Counted from the first letter of the stretch, positions 9,042 to 18,030 are shown. The stretch is DNA of 64,000 nt from Streptomyces sp. 549 (GCF_030124175.1 NZ_JASKMT010000009.1:124001-188000), one strand, 5' to 3'. Translations and numbers: made by a program. The notes: generated by a model not told the origin, from the letters alone.

Positions 9042-10085
9042 ATGCCCGAGGGGCACACCATCCACCGGCTCGCCGCCGACCTGAGTGAACGTTTCGCCGG
9101 GCGTCCGGCCCGGGCGTCCAGCCCGCAGGGCAAGTTCAGCGACGGCGCGGCCCTGGTCGACGGACGGGTCCTGGCCCGCACGGACGCCGTCGGCAAGCAC
9201 CTGTTCTTGGGGTTCCAGGCCTTCCAGGCCTTCCAGGGCTTCCAGCGCTGCCAGGGGCCCACCGGGCCCACTCCCGCCGCGTCCGGCCGCGCAGAGGCGG
9301 AATCCGCCGATCCGGACGCCGACCTGGACGCCGACCTGGACTGGGTGCACATCCACCTCGGGCTGTTCGGCAAGCTCGGCTTCGGCCCGGCGCCCGCGCC
9401 GCCGCCCACCGAGACGGTCCGCCTGCGGCTGCTCAACTCCACGGCCTATGCCGACCTGCGCGGCCCCACCGCCTGCGCCCTGCTCAACGAGGCGGAGAAG
9501 CAGGCGGTGTCCGCCCGGCTCGGCCCGGACCCGCTGCGTGCGGACGCCGACCCCGACCGCGCCTGGGCGCGCGTCTCCCGCAGCCGCACCAGCATCGCCG
9601 CGCTGCTGATGGACCAGAAGGTGATCGCGGGCGTCGGCAACGTCTACCGCGCCGAGGTGCTCTTCCGGCACGGCGTCGACCCCTACCGCGCCGGACGCGA
9701 CCTCGACCGCGGCCTGTGGCAGGCGATGTGGACGGACCTGGCCGCGCTGATGCGCGAGGGCGTGCGCCACAACCGCATCGACACCGTCCGGCCCGAGCAC
9801 ACGCCGGAGGCGATGAACCGCCCGCCGCGCGCCGACGACCACGGCGGCGAGGTGTACGTCTACCGCCGCAACGCCATGCCCTGCCACGTCTGCGGCACCG
9901 AGGTGCGCACCGCCGAACTCGGCGGGCGCAACCTCTTCTGGTGCCCCGGCTGTCAGAAGCCGTGCGGCAGCCACGGCGCGACGTCCGCGCCGAACGCCCG
10001 GGAGGCGCCGTCCAGAGCCCCGGGACGCAGCTCCCGCACCCGGCCGGCCGCCGCCAGCGAGCGCAGCGAGGTACCGCCCAGGTAG
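9042..10085 (+). CDS. Fpg/Nei family DNA glycosylase with extended ends
   Basis: A 347-residue base-excision repair enzyme. After Met removal the catalytic Pro-Glu is present (PEGHTIHRLA). The H2TH element is QKVIAGVGNVYRAE (residues ~193-206). The zinc finger CHVCG...CPGCQ lies at residues ~285-307. Two oddities stand out. First, an insertion at residues ~57-100, with FQAFQAFQGFQ repeats and an Asp/Ala tract, replaces a short loop. Second, the frame runs ~40 residues past the zinc finger, where the family normally ends, into the antisense of the next gene's 3' end. It resembles actinobacterial Nei2-type enzymes. Specificity (oxidised pyrimidine or purine) cannot be told from sequence alone. 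Confidence 0.9.
   Translation: MPEGHTIHRLAADLSERFAGRPARASSPQGKFSDGAALVDGRVLARTDAVGKHLFLGFQAFQAFQGFQRCQGPTGPTPAASGRAEAESADPDADLDADLDWVHIHLGLFGKLGFGPAPAPPPTETVRLRLLNSTAYADLRGPTACALLNEAEKQAVSARLGPDPLRADADPDRAWARVSRSRTSIAALLMDQKVIAGVGNVYRAEVLFRHGVDPYRAGRDLDRGLWQAMWTDLAALMREGVRHNRIDTVRPEHTPEAMNRPPRADDHGGEVYVYRRNAMPCHVCGTEVRTAELGGRNLFWCPGCQKPCGSHGATSAPNAREAPSRAPGRSSRTRPAAASERSEVPPR
9213..9257 (+). repeat. 9-bp tandem repeat inside the Fpg/Nei gene
   Basis: Two exact copies of TTCCAGGCC are followed by three degenerate copies (9231, 9240, 9249). They encode FQAFQAFQGFQRCQG. As an in-frame minisatellite it could change length without breaking the frame. Confidence 0.8.
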
Positions 10086-11182
10086 GCGGCGCCCAGGTCG
10101 GCCACCGACAGGGCCAGCCCGGCCGGGTCCCGCGTCGGCTCGCACACCGCGCCGCCGCTGTCTCCCGACAGCCGCCAACGCCCGGTGTTCCAGGGGCAGA
10201 ACGGGTCGGTGACGTCGAGCACCACGTCCAGCGGGGTGCGGTAGGTCCGGGCGGCCAGCGCCGCGCCCACCTCGACCGGGCGCAGGTGCAGGCTGTCCCG
10301 CAGCCGCACCGCGCACCGCCGCACGTCCGACACCAGGTGCTGCCAGGCGTCGTCCTCGGGCCGGTTGCGCGCCACCACACTCGATGTCAGGTCGATGCCC
10401 GCCAGGTAGCGCCACAGCGCGCCGTAGGCGGCCGGGTCGGGGGCTTCCAGGTCCCGCAGCCGCACCTCGCCCGTGGGCCCGGCATCGTCCCACTGGGCCT
10501 TCACGGAGTAGCGGGCGTAGCCCAGCACCCGGCCGTCCCGTTCGGCCAGCACGCACTGCAGGGCGGAGGCGCCCTCCCGGTCGCCCGGCGGGTCCAGGAC
10601 CTGGATCGGCTCCCAGCCGGGGCGGCGCTCCAGCATGCCGGGGCGGCCGGGCACCGCGGCGGCGTACACCTGCTCGCAGTCCGGCAGCGACTTCACCGGG
10701 TCCACCAGCCGCAGCCGCACGTCGTCGGCGCCCGGCGGCACGGCCCAGCGCACGCGTGTGGTGTCGATCGCCGCGCTCAGCTGCCGGGTCGCCGTGCCGT
10801 AGCCGAACCGCCCGTAGATGGCCGGCTCCGAGGCGGTGAGCACCGCCAGCGGCTCCCCGGCCGCCCGTACGTCGTCAAGCTGGCGGCGCATCATCGCGGT
10901 GAGCAGGCCCTGCCGCCGGTGCGTCGCGGCCACGCTCACCATCGTCAGCCCGCCGGTGGGCACCAGCGCGCCGCCGGGCACGGCCATGCGGAACGAGAAC
11001 GTGCCGGCGGTACCGACGATGTCGTCACCGTCGGCGGCCAGCAGCGAGCGGTCGAACTCGGTGACGGAACGCCACGCTTCGACCTCCTCGGGCTGCTCGG
11101 CCCCTCCGCCGAAGGCCAGGAGGAGCCTGCCGTACCAGTCGTCCCATTCCTCGGGTCGCAGCACCCGCAGTTCCGCAGTCAT
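9953..11182 (-). CDS. GNAT family N-acetyltransferase, Eis-like
   Basis: A 409-residue protein with the three-part Eis layout: an N-terminal GNAT fold, a second degenerate GNAT domain, and a C-terminal sterol-carrier-like domain. The acetyl-CoA motif VSVAATHRRQGLLTAMM lies at residues ~80-96. The C-terminus ends in Phe, which is the catalytic carboxylate position in Eis enzymes. Eis homologues acetylate aminoglycosides or protein lysines; which applies here is unknown. The last 133 bp overlap the 3' end of the Fpg/Nei gene on the other strand. Confidence 0.88.
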   Translation of the reverse strand: MTAELRVLRPEEWDDWYGRLLLAFGGGAEQPEEVEAWRSVTEFDRSLLAADGDDIVGTAGTFSFRMAVPGGALVPTGGLTMVSVAATHRRQGLLTAMMRRQLDDVRAAGEPLAVLTASEPAIYGRFGYGTATRQLSAAIDTTRVRWAVPPGADDVRLRLVDPVKSLPDCEQVYAAAVPGRPGMLERRPGWEPIQVLDPPGDREGASALQCVLAERDGRVLGYARYSVKAQWDDAGPTGEVRLRDLEAPDPAAYGALWRYLAGIDLTSSVVARNRPEDDAWQHLVSDVRRCAVRLRDSLHLRPVEVGAALAARTYRTPLDVVLDVTDPFCPWNTGRWRLSGDSGGAVCEPTRDPAGLALSVADLGAAYLGGTSLRSLAAAGRVRELRPGALDGASRAFGADVAPWLPHGF

Positions 11183-11294
11183 ACGCCATGCCTACCAGGC
11201 CCGTGCAGACATCTCGACCGGTTTTCGAACGGCGGGCCGTGGTGTGACGCGGGGAATCGACGCGCCTTTTGAGGCACAGGTAAGGTCCGGAAGC

Positions 11295-12449
11295 ATGGCT
11301 GGTCGCAGCGGTACGGCTCCACAGGCGGCCCGGTTGCACCGAGCTCACAAGTCGCTGCACCGGGCCCGCACGCAGCTGCGCCGTTCCGCGGTGGACTACT
11401 TCCGCGGACACGGCTCGGACTGGGGTGCGTTCAGCGTGCTGCTGCTCAGCGTGCCGGCCCTCGCGTGGGCCACGATGGCGCAGCCGACGTGGTGCGCGCC
11501 GGAGGCCCTGGTGCTGCCCGTCATCGCCGGCGGCCTGCTGCTCCGGCCCGCCAGCCTGCTGGTGCTCTACGCGGCCTCCGCCGTGGCGCTGGTCGTGGAG
11601 TCGGTGGTGCTCGGCCCGTACACGGACGGGGCCGGGCGCGTCACCCCCGGCACGATCCTGGTGGTGGCGGCGGTCGGCCTGGTCGGTCTGCTGATCGCCC
11701 AGTTCCGCACCCGGGTCGGCGTCCCGTGGACCGGTGGCGGCACGATGCTCTTCGACCTGCGGGAACGGCTGCGGGTGCAGAGCCAGTTGCCGCCGCTGCC
11801 CAAGGGCTGGCACCGGGAGATGTCGCTGCGCCCGGCCGGCGGGCAGTCGTTCTCCGGCGACTTCGTGGTGGGCGCCCGCACCGGCCCCCGGCGCCGCACC
11901 CTGGAGGTGGTGCTGACCGACGTCTCCGGCAAGGGCATGGACGCGGCCTCCCGCGCCCTGCTGCTGTCCGGCGCGTTCGGCGGCCTGCTGGGGTCGCTGC
12001 CGCCGCACGAGTTCCTGCCCGCCGCCAACGCCTACCTGCTGCGGCAGGACTGGCAGGAGGGCTTCGCCACCTCGGTGCACCTGGTGCTGGACCTGGACAC
12101 CGGGGACTACGAACTGCTGTCGGCGGGGCACGTCCCGGGCCTGCAGCTCAGCGCGGGCTCCGGCAGGTGGGAGGAGAAGACGGCGGAGGGCCCGCTGCTC
12201 GGTGTCTACGACGGCGCGGAGTTCCACGCGGTGAAGGGCCGGCTGCGCCACGGCGACGTGCTGATGCTGTTCACCGACGGGCTGGTGGAGACGGCCGAGC
12301 GGGAGCTGAGCGAGGGCATCGACCGGCTCACCGGCACCGCCGAGACTTATGTGGCGACCGGGTTCCGGGGAGCGGCCTGGCACCTCATCGAGAAGGTCGC
12401 CAAGGACGTCAACGACGACCGCGCCCTGCTGCTCATCTGCCGCGACTGA
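11295..12449 (+). CDS. Membrane PPM/SpoIIE-type serine phosphatase
   Basis: A 384-residue protein starting MAGRSGTAPQ; the reading frame upstream of 11295 is antisense to the acetyltransferase. The N-terminal ~140 residues are basic, then three or four membrane segments (residues ~37-55, 62-85, 95-125). The SpoIIE phosphatase domain follows from ~150. Metal-binding motifs are SGDFV (residues ~200), VLTDVSGKGMDAA, LSAGHVPGL, LFTDGLVE and DDRALLLI. Members of this family act on anti-sigma-factor antagonists. No STAS or HATPase gene is adjacent, so its target is unknown. It faces the acyltransferase tail to tail. Confidence 0.9.
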   Translation: MAGRSGTAPQAARLHRAHKSLHRARTQLRRSAVDYFRGHGSDWGAFSVLLLSVPALAWATMAQPTWCAPEALVLPVIAGGLLLRPASLLVLYAASAVALVVESVVLGPYTDGAGRVTPGTILVVAAVGLVGLLIAQFRTRVGVPWTGGGTMLFDLRERLRVQSQLPPLPKGWHREMSLRPAGGQSFSGDFVVGARTGPRRRTLEVVLTDVSGKGMDAASRALLLSGAFGGLLGSLPPHEFLPAANAYLLRQDWQEGFATSVHLVLDLDTGDYELLSAGHVPGLQLSAGSGRWEEKTAEGPLLGVYDGAEFHAVKGRLRHGDVLMLFTDGLVETAERELSEGIDRLTGTAETYVATGFRGAAWHLIEKVAKDVNDDRALLLICRD

Positions 12450-12500
12450 CAGTCGGACGGGCTCAGCGGTGCGGCTCAGCGAGCGGCTTCGCAAGCCGGC

Positions 12501-13667
12501 TCAGCGCGCTGAGCCCACCCGGCGGCGGGCGCCGTCCACCGCGTCGGCCCGGTCGGGCCTGAAGGCCCACTTCATCTCCGGTTCCGTCACGCTGCGGAAG
12601 GCCCACCGGAACAGCGCGGTGCACAGCACGGTCATCATCACCGCCGCGAGGACCGTCACCATGACCCGGCCCAGCGGGGAGTCCACCCACGCCATGTCGT
12701 ACCAGTCGAACTGGCGGGCCATCTGGATCGGGTAGACGTGCAGCAGGTACCCGCAGATGGTCCCGGCACCCAGGCTGGTGAACCAGGTGGCGCGGCGCGG
12801 CACCCAGGCGAAGAAGCACGCGGTGAGGACCAGCGCGCAGCCGAAGAGGGCCAGCGTCATCACCACACCGACCCACCAGGGCACACCCAGTTCCTGGGCC
12901 GCGTTGTTGCGCAGGAACCACTGCTTGTTCATCCGGGGCACGGCCCAGTAGGAGAAGAGCAGGGTGAGCAGCGCCACCGGGACCGCCACCGCCCGCAGCG
13001 CGCGCCGATGCAACTGAAAGTGCTCGGGGCGCAGTTGCAGGCCGAGCACGAAGAACGGCAGGAACTGCAGGACCCGCTGGAGGTTCAGTTCGCTGCCGAT
13101 TCCCGGCCCGGTGCTGGCCAGCGCGGCGATGGCCAGGGCCGTCGGCAGCGGCCAGCGCAGCACCTTCCAGATCGGCGTGGTGAGCCGCCACACGAACAGG
13201 GCCACCAGGAACCACAGGGCGTAGCCGGGGCTGAGCAGGCTGAACGGCCGGTCGGGGTTGTCGATCTGCCGCATGAACAGCGTGTACGCGATCTCGAAGA
13301 CCAGGTACGGCACCGCGACGCCGGTGACGAGCCGCTTGATCTGCCCCGGACGGGCCTCGAAACTACGGGAGAGGTAGCCGGAGATGATGATGAACGCCGG
13401 CATGTGGAAGGTGTAGAGCGCGAAGTACAGCGCCTCGGCGGCGCGGCTGTCGCTGCGCAGCGGCTCCCAGGCGTGACCGATGCCGACCAGCACGATGGTG
13501 AGGTACTTGGCGTTGTCGAAGAAGGGGTCCCGCGGCTTCGCTCTGCCCTTGCCCGTTCCCTGCGCCGTGGTCCGATCCGGCGTCCGCGACGCCTCCTCGG
13601 CCGCCTCCTCGGTCTTCTGCAACCGGGCCGGGGGCAGTGGGGCGCGCTCATATCCAGCGGGGAACAT
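12501..13667 (-). CDS. Membrane acyltransferase, family 3 (OafA/NolL-like)
   Basis: A 388-residue protein with a ~45-residue charged cytoplasmic start, then about ten hydrophobic segments. The N-terminal block reads DPFFDNAKYLTIVLVGIGHAW, containing the GH that replaces the usual RxxAxxxVxxxH signature. HMPAFIIISGYLS is the second conserved block, and YLLHVYPIQ lies near the C-terminus. This family O-acylates sugars or lipids on the cell surface. The acceptor is not evident from the neighbours. A small stem (12484-12489 with 12493-12498) lies between it and the phosphatase gene and may terminate both. Confidence 0.85.
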   Translation of the reverse strand: MFPAGYERAPLPPARLQKTEEAAEEASRTPDRTTAQGTGKGRAKPRDPFFDNAKYLTIVLVGIGHAWEPLRSDSRAAEALYFALYTFHMPAFIIISGYLSRSFEARPGQIKRLVTGVAVPYLVFEIAYTLFMRQIDNPDRPFSLLSPGYALWFLVALFVWRLTTPIWKVLRWPLPTALAIAALASTGPGIGSELNLQRVLQFLPFFVLGLQLRPEHFQLHRRALRAVAVPVALLTLLFSYWAVPRMNKQWFLRNNAAQELGVPWWVGVVMTLALFGCALVLTACFFAWVPRRATWFTSLGAGTICGYLLHVYPIQMARQFDWYDMAWVDSPLGRVMVTVLAAVMMTVLCTALFRWAFRSVTEPEMKWAFRPDRADAVDGARRRVGSAR

Positions 13668-14245
13668 CTACCTGACGATAGCGCCGAAACTTGGTAGACG
13701 TGAAATTCCGCCGCAGGGTTGCCTCCCCTGTTCGATCAGTCGATCGCCCACTCGGGCGAATCACCCCGACAGCCGTGTCGACAAAGCGCCTTGAGCCGTT
13801 GGTTCGACCGCCTTTGACCGCGTATGCCCGCCCTAAAAACGACGTATGCGTGCGTGCGATACGGGAGTTTGTGTCCGAATTCAGGACGGTGCATCGCACA
13901 TGTGGCTCTCCCCACAGTGAATACGAATGTCCCCGGACACGCGAACGTGCGCATAACCGCACGGTTATGGGGGATCCGGCGGTCAGGGAATTCAGGCACC
14001 GCGCCGGGCCGGTCGCGCCGGACCGCAAGGGCGGTTGCGGCCGCCGCGCGGACGGAGGGCCGGCAGCCATGCGACGGGAGGGGGAGGCGAAGGGCCGCAG
14101 GGCGCGCGGAGAACGAGTGCCGACCATCGGTCAGCCGGGTCCACCCGGGCTGCGGTTGGTGGCACGATGGAGGCTGCAGGGGGCGGGCACGCTGCGAGAG
14201 CTCCCCCGGCCGGTGGTGAGGTTCCGACCGAAGGTGTGATCAGTT
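13668..14245. other. Non-coding stretch of 578 bp
   Basis: I see no credible gene here. The only frames are short antisense ones. The left half (13690-13970) is much richer in A/T than its surroundings. It should hold the promoter of the acyltransferase gene (minus) and possibly regulatory DNA for the small membrane protein (plus). Two neighbouring palindromes are listed separately. The right half (13980-14230) is GC-rich with many self-complementary runs. I checked it for the conserved RNase P and tmRNA cores and found neither. Confidence 0.5.
13928..13969. promoter_or_regulatory. Two adjacent palindromes, possible operators
   Basis: TGTCC-CC-GGACA lies at 13928-13939 and CATAACC-GCAC-GGTTATG at 13952-13969. 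The second is a perfect 7+7 dyad, unusually AT-rich for this genome. They are 13 bp apart in the non-coding stretch. The regulator is unknown. Confidence 0.4.
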
Positions 14246-14440
14246 GTGGCGATTTCGCTGTCCGTTGTCCTGATGCTCGCAATCATCCTGGTGGTGATGA
14301 TCAGGGGAGGCTCCATCAAAGCCGGCCCCGCCATCGTCGCCGCCCTCTTCGGCTTCTTCCTCGCCTCGACAGGCATGGCGCCGACCATCCAGAACTTCTT
14401 CGACTCCCTGGCCAGGTCGATCAACCAGATCAACTTCTGA
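14246..14440 (+). CDS. Small single-segment membrane protein (64 aa)
   Basis: Starts at a GTG with AAGG 11 bases upstream. Residues ~2-18 are strongly hydrophobic (ISLSVVLMLAIILVVMI) and residues 27-45 form a second weaker hydrophobic stretch with GFFLASTG. The C-terminus is NFFDSLARSINQINF. I do not recognise a characterised family. From memory, similar peptides occur next to this tRNA pair in other Streptomyces. A hairpin terminator follows 89 bp downstream. Function unknown. Confidence 0.7.
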   Translation: MAISLSVVLMLAIILVVMIRGGSIKAGPAIVAALFGFFLASTGMAPTIQNFFDSLARSINQINF

Positions 14441-14528
14441 CCCGCCCGGCCCCCGGCCCGGCCTCACCCGTTCGACCGGGCCTGGCACCCGCCCTCACAG
14501 CACCCCGGGCGGCTCGGGACAAGCAGAA

Positions 14529-14557
14529 ACGGTCCGGCCCTCTCGGGGCCGGACCGT
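14529..14557. terminator. Hairpin between the small membrane protein and tRNA-Gly
   Basis: Bases 14529-14540 pair with 14546-14557 (12 bp, 5-base loop). It is placed to end both the plus-strand small gene and the minus-strand tRNA-Gly transcript. Confidence 0.7.
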
Positions 14558-14585
14558 GATGCGGCCCCCTCACGGGGGACCTGTG

Positions 14586-14659
14586 TGGAGCGGGCGACGG
14601 GAATCGAACCCGCGTAGCCAGTTTGGAAGACTGGGGCTCTACCATTGAGCTACGCCCGC
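14586..14659 (-). tRNA. tRNA-Gly (TCC)
   Basis: On the minus strand a complete cloverleaf can be drawn. The acceptor stem is GCGGGCG/CGCCCGC. The anticodon stem is CCAGT/ACTGG with loop CTTCCAA, giving anticodon TCC. The T arm contains GGTTCGAATCC, the discriminator is U, and an encoded CCA follows. It reads GGA/GGG glycine codons. Confidence 0.97.
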
Positions 14660-14778
14660 GCTGCCGCTGAACGGCGCTCGTGCCCCTCGATCATAACCGG
14701 TCGGCCGGAGCCGAGTGATCATGACCGCCGTGCGGCACGCAACGCATCGTACGGCATGTACTGTACGTGTCGCACCGG

Positions 14779-14855
14779 CGGGGTGTGGCGCAGCTTGGTA
14801 GCGCGTCCGCTTTGGGAGCGGAAGGTCGTCGGTTCGAATCCGGCCACCCCGACCA
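14779..14855 (+). tRNA. tRNA-Pro (TGG)
   Basis: A 77-nt cloverleaf. The acceptor stem is CGGGGTG/CACCCCG. The anticodon stem is TCCGC/GCGGA with loop TTTGGGA, giving anticodon TGG. The T arm contains GGTTCGAATCC, the discriminator is A, and CCA is encoded. It is divergent from tRNA-Gly and lies 110 bp upstream of tig. Confidence 0.97.
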
Positions 14856-14965
14856 CGTACTATGAATGACGCGCGTGTCTGAGTCGTGTCCGCACACTCG
14901 AAACGCACATACCGGGCGCCCCAAACGTCTGAATCCCCAAGAAGTCAGCCCCAAGGAGACCGACC

Positions 14966-16399
14966 GTGAAGAGCGCCGTGGAGACCCTGAACCCCACCCG
15001 GGTTCGGCTCACTGTCGAGGTGCCCTTCGAGGAGCTCAAGGCCAGCCTCGACGCGGCGTACAAGAAGATCAACCAGCAGGTCCAGGTGCCTGGCTTCCGC
15101 AAGGGCAAGATCCCTGCGCGAGTGATCGACCAGCGGTTCGGCCGCGGTGCGGTCCTGGAGGAAGCGGTCAACGACGCCCTGCCGAAGCTGTACCAGAGCG
15201 CCGTCGAAGAGGGCGACCTCAACCCGCTGGGCCAGCCCGAGGTGGACATCACCGAGCTCAAGGACAACGAGCTGCTGGCCTTCACCGCCGAGGTGGACGT
15301 GCGCCCGTCCCTCGAGATCCCGGACTACTCCGGCATCGAGGTGACCGTCGACGTCGTCGAGGTCACCGACGAGGACGTGGACGCGTCCGTCGACCAGCTG
15401 CGCGACCGCTTCGCCTCGACCAACGCCGTCGAGCGCGCCGCCGCCGAGGGTGACGTCGTCAAGGTCAACCTCGAGGCCAAGGTGGACGGCGAGGTCCTGG
15501 AGGACGGCGTCGCCGAGGGCATCGACTACACCATCGGCTCCGGTGAGCTGCTGGAAGGCATCGACGCCGCCGTCACCGGCCTGTCCGCCGGCGAGTCCGC
15601 CACCTTCACCTCCGAGCTCAAGGGCGGCTCCGCGGCCGGCCGCGAGGCCGAGGTCAAGGTCGAGGTCACCAGCGTCTCGGCCCGGGAGCTGCCCGAGCTG
15701 GACGACGACTTCGCGCAGCTCGCCAGCGAGTTCGACACCATCGCCGAGCTCCGTGAGGACAGCCGCACCCGCCTGGCCCGCATGAAGAAGTACGACCAGG
15801 CGACGCAGGCTCAGGAGAAGGTGCTGGAGGAGCTGATCGGGCTCACCGAGGTGCCGATCCCCGAGAAGCTGCTCGAGGACGAGGTCAACACCCGCAAGCA
15901 CAACCTGGTCAACCACCAGCTGGGCCAGATGGGCATGGACCTCGCGACCTACCTGAAGATGCAGGACAAGTCGGAGGAGGACTTCGAGGCCGAGCTCAAG
16001 GAGCAGGCCGAGAAGGGCATCCGCACCCAGTTCATCCTGGACGAGCTGGTCGCCAAGGAGAAGCTGAACGTCAGCCAGGAGGAGCTCACCGAGCACCTCA
16101 TGCGCCGCGCGCAGTCCTCCGGCATGAGCCCCGACCAGTTCGCGCAGGCGGTCGTCGAGGGCGGCCAGGTGCCGATGCTGGTCGGCGAGGTCGCCCGCGG
16201 CAAGGCACTGGCCGTGGTGGTCGAGGCCGCCACCGTCAAGGACGGCAACGGCGAGGTCGTCGACCTCGACGACGAGGACGAGACCGGCGAGACGGTCGAG
16301 GCCTCCTCCGAGGGTGCTGACAGCACCGAGAGCACCGAGAGCACCGAGAGCACCGCCAAGGCGGAGGCGCCGGAGAACTCCGGCAAGTCCGACGCCTGA
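14966..16399 (+). CDS. tig: Trigger factor (ribosome-associated chaperone)
   Basis: A 477-residue protein starting at GTG with AAGGAG upstream. The N-terminal ribosome-binding domain carries the signature [13 protein letters not shown] (residues ~47-59). The FKBP-like peptidyl-prolyl isomerase domain spans ~150-240 ([24 protein letters not shown]). The helical C-terminal domain follows to ~430. The last ~45 residues are an acidic, Thr/Ser/Glu tail with TEST repeats, typical of actinobacterial Tig. It binds near the ribosome exit tunnel and folds nascent chains. It is followed by a strong terminator, so it is separable from clpP1P2. Confidence 0.97.
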   Translation: MKSAVETLNPTRVRLTVEVPFEELKASLDAAYKKINQQVQVPGFRKGKIPARVIDQRFGRGAVLEEAVNDALPKLYQSAVEEGDLNPLGQPEVDITELKDNELLAFTAEVDVRPSLEIPDYSGIEVTVDVVEVTDEDVDASVDQLRDRFASTNAVERAAAEGDVVKVNLEAKVDGEVLEDGVAEGIDYTIGSGELLEGIDAAVTGLSAGESATFTSELKGGSAAGREAEVKVEVTSVSARELPELDDDFAQLASEFDTIAELREDSRTRLARMKKYDQATQAQEKVLEELIGLTEVPIPEKLLEDEVNTRKHNLVNHQLGQMGMDLATYLKMQDKSEEDFEAELKEQAEKGIRTQFILDELVAKEKLNVSQEELTEHLMRRAQSSGMSPDQFAQAVVEGGQVPMLVGEVARGKALAVVVEAATVKDGNGEVVDLDDEDETGETVEASSEGADSTESTESTESTAKAEAPENSGKSDA

Positions 16400-16414
16400 T
16401 CCACATCGGCCGAA

Positions 16415-16454
16415 CGAACGGGCCCGTACACAGATACGTGTACGGGCCCGTTCG
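16415..16454 (+). terminator. Strong hairpin terminator after tig
   Basis: A perfect 17-bp stem (16415-16431 with 16438-16454) with a 6-base loop, starting 15 bases after the tig stop. It should separate tig from clpP1 transcription. Confidence 0.85.
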
Positions 16455-16636
16455 CGCCCGGCGGAACTCCCCGGTCCCACCTGCGGGAACGCTGCCTGCG
16501 CTCACAGCGAACAGTTCTCGGAGCGGGATGGCCTGACCCCCCTTGCGCGTTAGGGTCCTTGTACACGAAGACGCTAGCGACGGCCCACAGGAGATCCAGC
16601 GAGGTCCCAGCCGTCCGGACACGAGCAGGTGGACAC

Positions 16637-17254
16637 GTGACGCTTCCGATGCCTTCCGCCGCCGCTGAGCCCAACTTTGGTGGTGGCCTCGGCGACCAGG
16701 TCTACAACCGACTGCTCAACGAGCGGATCATCTTCCTCGGCCAGCCGGTGGACGACGAGATCGCCAACCGAATCACCGCACAGCTGCTGCTCCTTGCCGC
16801 CGACCCGGACAAGGACATCAACCTCTACATCAACTCCCCCGGCGGCTCCATCACGGCCGGCATGGCGATCTACGACACCATGCAGTTCATCAAGAACGAC
16901 GTGGTGACCATCGCGATGGGCCTGGCCGCCTCGATGGGCCAGTTCCTGCTGAGCGCGGGCACCCCGGGCAAGCGCTTCGCGCTGCCGAACGCGGAGATCC
17001 TGATCCACCAGCCGTCGGCCGGCCTGGCCGGTTCGGCCTCGGACATCAAGATCCACGCGGAGCAGCTGCTCCGCACGAAGAAGAAGATGTCGGAGCTGTC
17101 GGCCTTCCACACCGGCCAGACGGTCGAGCAGTGGACCCGCGACGCCGACCGCGACCGCTGGTTCAACGCCGAGGAGGCCCGCGACTACGGCCTGCTGGAC
17201 TCGGTCATCTCCAACGCCGCCGACATCCCCGGTGGTGGCGGCACGGGCGCCTGA
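16637..17254 (+). CDS. clpP1: ATP-dependent Clp protease proteolytic subunit 1
   Basis: A 205-residue serine protease subunit. I use the GTG at 16637 ([14 protein letters not shown]); an ATG four codons later is also possible, and the 26 upstream in-frame codons look non-coding. The catalytic triad motifs are intact: Ser in [10 protein letters not shown], His in ILIHQPSAG and Asp in the following helix region. [10 protein letters not shown] is the family signature. A candidate -10 (TAGGGT) lies at 16551. AGCGAAC, one half of a ClgR-type site, lies at 16506, but its partner half is poor. It is followed by clpP2 64 bp downstream, presumably in one operon. Confidence 0.96.
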   Translation: MTLPMPSAAAEPNFGGGLGDQVYNRLLNERIIFLGQPVDDEIANRITAQLLLLAADPDKDINLYINSPGGSITAGMAIYDTMQFIKNDVVTIAMGLAASMGQFLLSAGTPGKRFALPNAEILIHQPSAGLAGSASDIKIHAEQLLRTKKKMSELSAFHTGQTVEQWTRDADRDRWFNAEEARDYGLLDSVISNAADIPGGGGTGA

Positions 17255-17318
17255 GCCCGCCACGAAGCTCTTCCTGCCCGCAGCCAGCACGCTCATCACC
17301 AGGACGGTGAACACCTCG

Positions 17319-17993
17319 ATGAAAAACCTCTCCGGATCCGGCCTTCCCACAGGCCCCCAGGCCCGGTACTCCGGTCCGACCCCCGAGGCTCGCTACGTCA
17401 TCCCGCGCTTCGTCGAGCGCACCTCGCAGGGCGTCCGGGAGTACGACCCGTACGCGAAGCTCTTCGAGGAGCGCGTGATCTTCCTCGGTGTGCAGGTCGA
17501 CGACGCCTCCGCCAACGACGTCATGGCCCAGCTGCTGTGCCTGGAGTCGATGGACCCGGACCGCGACATCTCGATCTACATCAACTCGCCCGGCGGCTCC
17601 TTCACGGCGCTCACGGCGATCTACGACACGATGCAGTTCGTCAAGCCCGACATCCAGACGGTCTGCATGGGCCAGGCGGCCTCGGCCGCGGCCGTGCTGC
17701 TCGCCGCGGGCACGCCCGGCAAGCGCATGGCGCTGCCGAACGCGCGGGTCCTGATCCACCAGCCCTACAGCGAGACGGGCCGGGGCCAGGTCTCCGACCT
17801 GGAGATCGCGGCCAACGAGATCCAGCGCATGCGGCTCCAGATGGAGGAGATGCTGGCCAAGCACTCCACCAAGCCGATCGAGAAGATCCGCGACGACATC
17901 GAGCGCGACAAGATCCTCACGGCCGAGGACGCCCTCGCCTACGGTCTGATCGACCAGATCGTCTCCAACCGCAAGTCGTCCGTCGGGGTCTGA
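17319..17993 (+). CDS. clpP2: ATP-dependent Clp protease proteolytic subunit 2
   Basis: A 224-residue ClpP subunit. The start at ATG 17319 has GGTGA 8 bases upstream; a GTG at 17307 is an alternative. It has a ~25-residue N-terminal extension before RYVIPRFVE. Catalytic motifs are Ser in [11 protein letters not shown] and His in VLIHQPYSE, with [10 protein letters not shown] as signature. The fold is full length. Actinobacterial ClpP1 and ClpP2 form a mixed double-ring protease driven by ClpX or ClpC, and clpX is encoded next. The stop is followed by a palindrome resembling a ClgR box. Confidence 0.96.
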   Translation: MKNLSGSGLPTGPQARYSGPTPEARYVIPRFVERTSQGVREYDPYAKLFEERVIFLGVQVDDASANDVMAQLLCLESMDPDRDISIYINSPGGSFTALTAIYDTMQFVKPDIQTVCMGQAASAAAVLLAAGTPGKRMALPNARVLIHQPYSETGRGQVSDLEIAANEIQRMRLQMEEMLAKHSTKPIEKIRDDIERDKILTAEDALAYGLIDQIVSNRKSSVGV

Positions 17994-18011
17994 CCCCGCC
18001 GTCCCGGGCCG

Positions 18012-18030
18012 GTTCGCGGGCTTCGCGAAC
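18012..18030. promoter_or_regulatory. ClgR-box-like palindrome upstream of clpX
   Basis: GTTCGC-N7-GCGAAC forms a perfect dyad with the half-site sequence and the 19-bp length I recall for the Streptomyces ClgR consensus. The two inner positions (expected Y and R) do not fit. It lies 18 bp after the clpP2 stop and 134 bp before clpX. It could alternatively be a short terminator of clpP2. Confidence 0.45.

Noticed and set aside
13980..14240. Possible structured RNA such as RNase P RNA or tmRNA
   Set aside because: I looked for the conserved RNase P core (GAGGAAAGTCC) and tmRNA ends and found neither. GC-rich self-complementarity alone is not evidence here.
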